Source of the DNA: Phascolarctos cinereus | Taxonomy: Eukaryota > Chordata > Mammalia > Diprotodontia > Phascolarctidae | DNA length: 64,000 nucleotides | NCBI RefSeq assembly: GCF_002099425.1 | Contig: NW_018343979.1 | Location: 731,501 to 795,500 of the forward strand | Direction: 5' to 3' | Part shown: positions 61,185-64,000 of the stretch, in pieces | Layout of the letters: each line of letters begins with the position of its first letter | Numbering within the stretch: position 1 is the first letter of the stretch | Notes under the pieces: generated by a model | What the model was told of the DNA's origin: nothing | Seen by the model: the letters and a program-made list of their open reading frames with translations, nothing else | Databases searched by the model: none | Position numbers and translations under genes: made by a program

Positions 61185-62625
61185 ATGTATTCTATAATAA
61201 ATACATGTATATTTACTAAGGAATTCAATTTGGAAACTACAAAGTACCTGACAAACCAGAGAAAAAAAAAGATCTTCAAGATAGAAGAGGTCTTAGGGGT
61301 CATTCATTTCAATCTTATATGAATCACAAATTAGATCATCATTCAGGCTCTACTTAAAGTCTTCTACTTTGTAATATACTCCCTTTGGCCATAAAACACC
61401 AACCTCTCCCACAAAAAAATAATAAAACAAGAATTGAAATAGACCATCTAGTCTAAAAGGAAAGGGTAATTTCCATACCATGGGATAAAAAGCATTGTAC
61501 AATGTTTAAAAAGAGGAAAAGAAAAAAATGGGGCAGATAACTACAGGGAAATGGAGAAGAATTTTAGCAAGAGTTCACAGGTGTAATCCCATCTAATGAG
61601 CAGGTGATTATTACAGAGCATCTTCTAGGAAGAAAACCCAGAGATAACTGGACCTAAGATATCCTGAAAAGGTTGGAAACATGAAAATTGGGGAAGGAGC
61701 TAGAAGTAGTAAAAGAAATGAATTGGTTAACCCGGTGTTTGCGTAGGAGTGAGAGAGCATTATAAGCTTTGTTTCTCTTTTGTAAAGTAAAATTTGGAAA
61801 TTTTAGTCCATTAAAAATTATTTGGTAGAGTACTGTTCATCAGTTGATCTTAAGGTTGAGACGGATGATAATTAATAAAGTAATTGAATAAGCAAATCTG
61901 GTCAATGGGAAATAATACCTTTTATGACTGGTGGCAATTTTCAGATCCAAAACCACCTCTCTCTTCTTAGATACCCTTGTTTTCCAGAGCTAAGGCCCAG
62001 CAAAGAAGCTGTGCCCTGAGCTTAGCACAACAACAATCATTTGCTCTCTGGATGAAATTTGATGCAACTAAATCACAGAACTGGTGGTCCCTGAGCTTGA
62101 GCAAGCACCAACAGGCCCAGACATGAAGTATTGCTATGAATGGATTTTTTGTCACTAGACAACCTTACCTCACTGTTGCTGTTGTCCCTCACCACTGTCA
62201 CTACACTACACTGTTTGATTCCTTATCTACTCACAAATATATAAATCAAGGCTTAGCCCTACTGCCTTGACATCTCCTATGAGAGGAGGCCTTGACAAAT
62301 GTCTAATTTCTCTCCCCTAATGGAATAAGGAAAGGTTTTTGCTTTAAACCTGTTTGAGGTCTTTGGCATTTTTGGACTTAACAGTGGTTGCAAATCCTCT
62401 GTGACTCTTAGGTCATTAGTTACCATAGTTGACAGCTTGGTAGTAGTGGTACAATCAGAAAATGAATAATTACCTTCTACTCTGCCCCCAGTGTGAACCA
62501 AAGTATGGTACCTAGAGGAGCTCTTTGAGCTCCACTCCATTTGCACATGGAGAGTGGCATTGGGTAATTTTCCTTCTTTGATTATTGTGCTCCAGTCTTT
62601 AGTCAAGCTCTGCTACCTTGGAGGA
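61185..62625. other. Unclassified
   Basis: 61265-61400 may be a worn MIR-like block. 62230-62245 has a TATA-like tatataaat. No gene or repeat is assigned with confidence. It could hold LTR sequence of the next feature, but I see no diagnostic ends. Confidence 0.3.
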
Positions 62626-62629
62626 CTGA

Positions 62630-63230
62630 AGTTTTGATTGTTGTGACTAAAGAGAGGTTTTGTTGGCCTCCTTTGGGAGAGGTTTTGGTTGGCCCCTCCC
62701 TGGGAGGTTTTGAGTTTTTAATGGTTATCTTAAGATTTTTAGAAATGGGTACAGCTTTTTCTCAAGCTGTAAACAAGCTGCAGATAATGATCTGGGAGAG
62801 GTTTTGGTTGGCCCCTCCCTGGGAGGTTTTGAGTTTTTAATGGTTATCTTAAGATTTTTAGAAATGGGTACAGCTTTTTCTCAAGCTGTAAACAAGCTGC
62901 AGATAATGATCTGCCTCAGATATCAGCAGCCTAAAGTCTATATTATGAACCCAAAACCTGCAGGTATATAATTAATTGGAAGAAATTGACTCAGGACAAC
63001 TTGTATCACCATTGGCCAACTTTGGGTTATTTTGATTAGGATAAAATAAATTACCTTAACAAATATCTTGATAAAGCTGGCAAGAAAATTAAATACCATG
63101 AATGGGATGTTTTAAATAAATGGCTACTCAAAACCACCAAGTGAGAAACACTTTGTAATTTAGATTCCCTTAAGAAAAGCTTAGATAGCCTGTCCATACG
63201 TCTGTCTTATTATTTTGTCTGTATTTGTGT
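62630..63230 (+). mobile_element. Possible old retroviral gag-start fossil, broken
   Basis: A Met-Gly start near 62866 (MGTAFS, a myristoylation-like N-terminus), with following sequence that in places reads like a retroviral matrix region. No LTR, primer-binding site, pol or env is recognised. It is broken, with several breaks, and appears old. The family cannot be named. Confidence 0.25.
62675..62912 (+). repeat. Perfect 119-bp tandem duplication, two copies
   Basis: 62675-62793 is repeated at 62794-62912 with no difference seen. The unit itself begins with an imperfect shorter repeat of gagaggttttg(g/t)ttggcc(c/t)c (also at 62651-62674), which may have seeded the duplication. Confidence 0.95.
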
Positions 63231-63234
63231 CTAT

Positions 63235-63810
63235 AAAATGTAAAATGTCTGTGTCATGTTTGTGTTGTTTGTAGATTCTGTTACCCTGAAAGATTTATAA
63301 TACACCTAAGCAGAAAAACCGCTAATGGCTGTAGTCAGAGTTTAGAACACCAAGAAAGATTAATGAACTTTCATACTTAAAGCAATTGTCTGATTAAGCA
63401 GTACTAACCCCCACTTTAGGCTTTCCCAGGGATATTAGGCTATAAGAAAAGAGAAAAAAAATCTGCAAAGCACTTTATTTTTCTGCCATTTCAACTTTGG
63501 CCATCTTGGTGTTACGTAAGTAAAGTCAGATAACCCAAATCTGTAGAACTTTTAAAAACAATTTGGTAAATTTTAAAGGTTAAGGATATTAGTTATTAAG
63601 GAGTTTGAAGGGTAAAGAAAGTGAAATTATTTTCCCATTTTTAAGGTATCTGTCTGATAATTTTAAGAGGCAGAAAAGCTCATTACTCATAAATTTTTAA
63701 AAGATCCTTCTATCAGGAACAGGATTTAGATAAGGATAGAAATAGCAAATGATATACAAACTAAAATTCTCTGGTTTCAAAATTGGAGAGCTAATTATTT
63801 AAAGTGATTG
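63235..63810. other. No recognisable feature
   Basis: Nothing assigned. Confidence 0.4.
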
Positions 63811-63814
63811 TACT

Positions 63815-64000
63815 AAATTATGTTAAGCAGTATGACCCTGGACATATCACTTAACTATTTTCTGTCCCAGTTTCTCCATCTGTAAAATTGGGATAATAAT
63901 ACTAACTACCTTCCAGAGGTATTATGAGTATAAAATGAGACAATATTTGTAAAGCACTTCACAAACCTTAAAGTTTGCAAATGCTAGCTATAATCTATTT
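63815..64000 (+). mobile_element. THER1/MIR SINE, cut by window end
   Basis: Shows 'gaccctggacatatcacttaac', 'ctccatctgtaaaattgggataataat', 'tttgtaaagcacttcacaaacc', 'tgctagctat'. Confidence 0.85.

Noticed and set aside
62277-62606. A 109-codon reverse-strand frame
   Set aside because: No family resemblance, no splice or promoter support, and it lies beside a possible retroviral fossil.

Overview
The window looks like intergenic or intronic DNA from a marsupial. The reasons are short interspersed repeats of the marsupial CORE-SINE/WSINE type (6503-6650, 43793-43937, 49372-49514), SINEs with an RTE-type tail (25288-25452, 35128-35375, 50285-50530), an RTE LINE 3' end (60795-61113), many THER1/MIR and L2 copies, and a mammalian L1 whose ORF1 is unlike the eutherian one. 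The species cannot be fixed by eye. I found no host protein-coding exon, no intact RNA gene and no CpG-island promoter. Every sizeable reading frame lies in a LINE, in a simple repeat, or looks like chance.

Layout. 1-4437: an old L1 whose 3' end is folded back on itself, carrying a nearly full-length 'half-L1' (HAL1: 5'UTR, ORF1 and 3'UTR with no ORF2) inside an 11-bp target duplication. 4438-19555: old, sparse DNA with MIR/THER1, L2, one clean SINE and a TAG-type triplet repeat. 19556-24139: an internally deleted L1, 815 bp of which is repeated in inverted orientation 2.66 kb away with no mismatch that I could find. 24505-26400: an old CR1/L3 LINE split by a SINE. 27806-32300: two more L1 derivatives, one with about 60-bp repeats in its 5'UTR and one reduced to 5'UTR plus 3'UTR with a 7-bp target duplication. 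33308-33611: a full-length 7SL RNA retropseudogene. 35385-44600: a 5'-truncated L1, microsatellites and an internally deleted L1 carrying a SINE. 50135-53010: a long L2 remnant with reverse-transcriptase residues, split by a SINE and by an internally deleted L1. 55961-58915: a second HAL1 of the same structure. 60795-64000: an RTE end, a perfect 119-bp tandem duplication beside a possible old retroviral gag start, and a THER1/MIR cut by the window edge.

The main theme is L1 parasitism on L1. Seven elements keep L1 ends but lack internal parts, and two of these share exactly the HAL1 architecture. The perfect inverted repeat at 19846-20660 / 23325-24139 is the sharpest single anomaly. All family names come from recognition by eye, not from a database search, and repeat boundaries are mostly accurate to about 10-30 bp.
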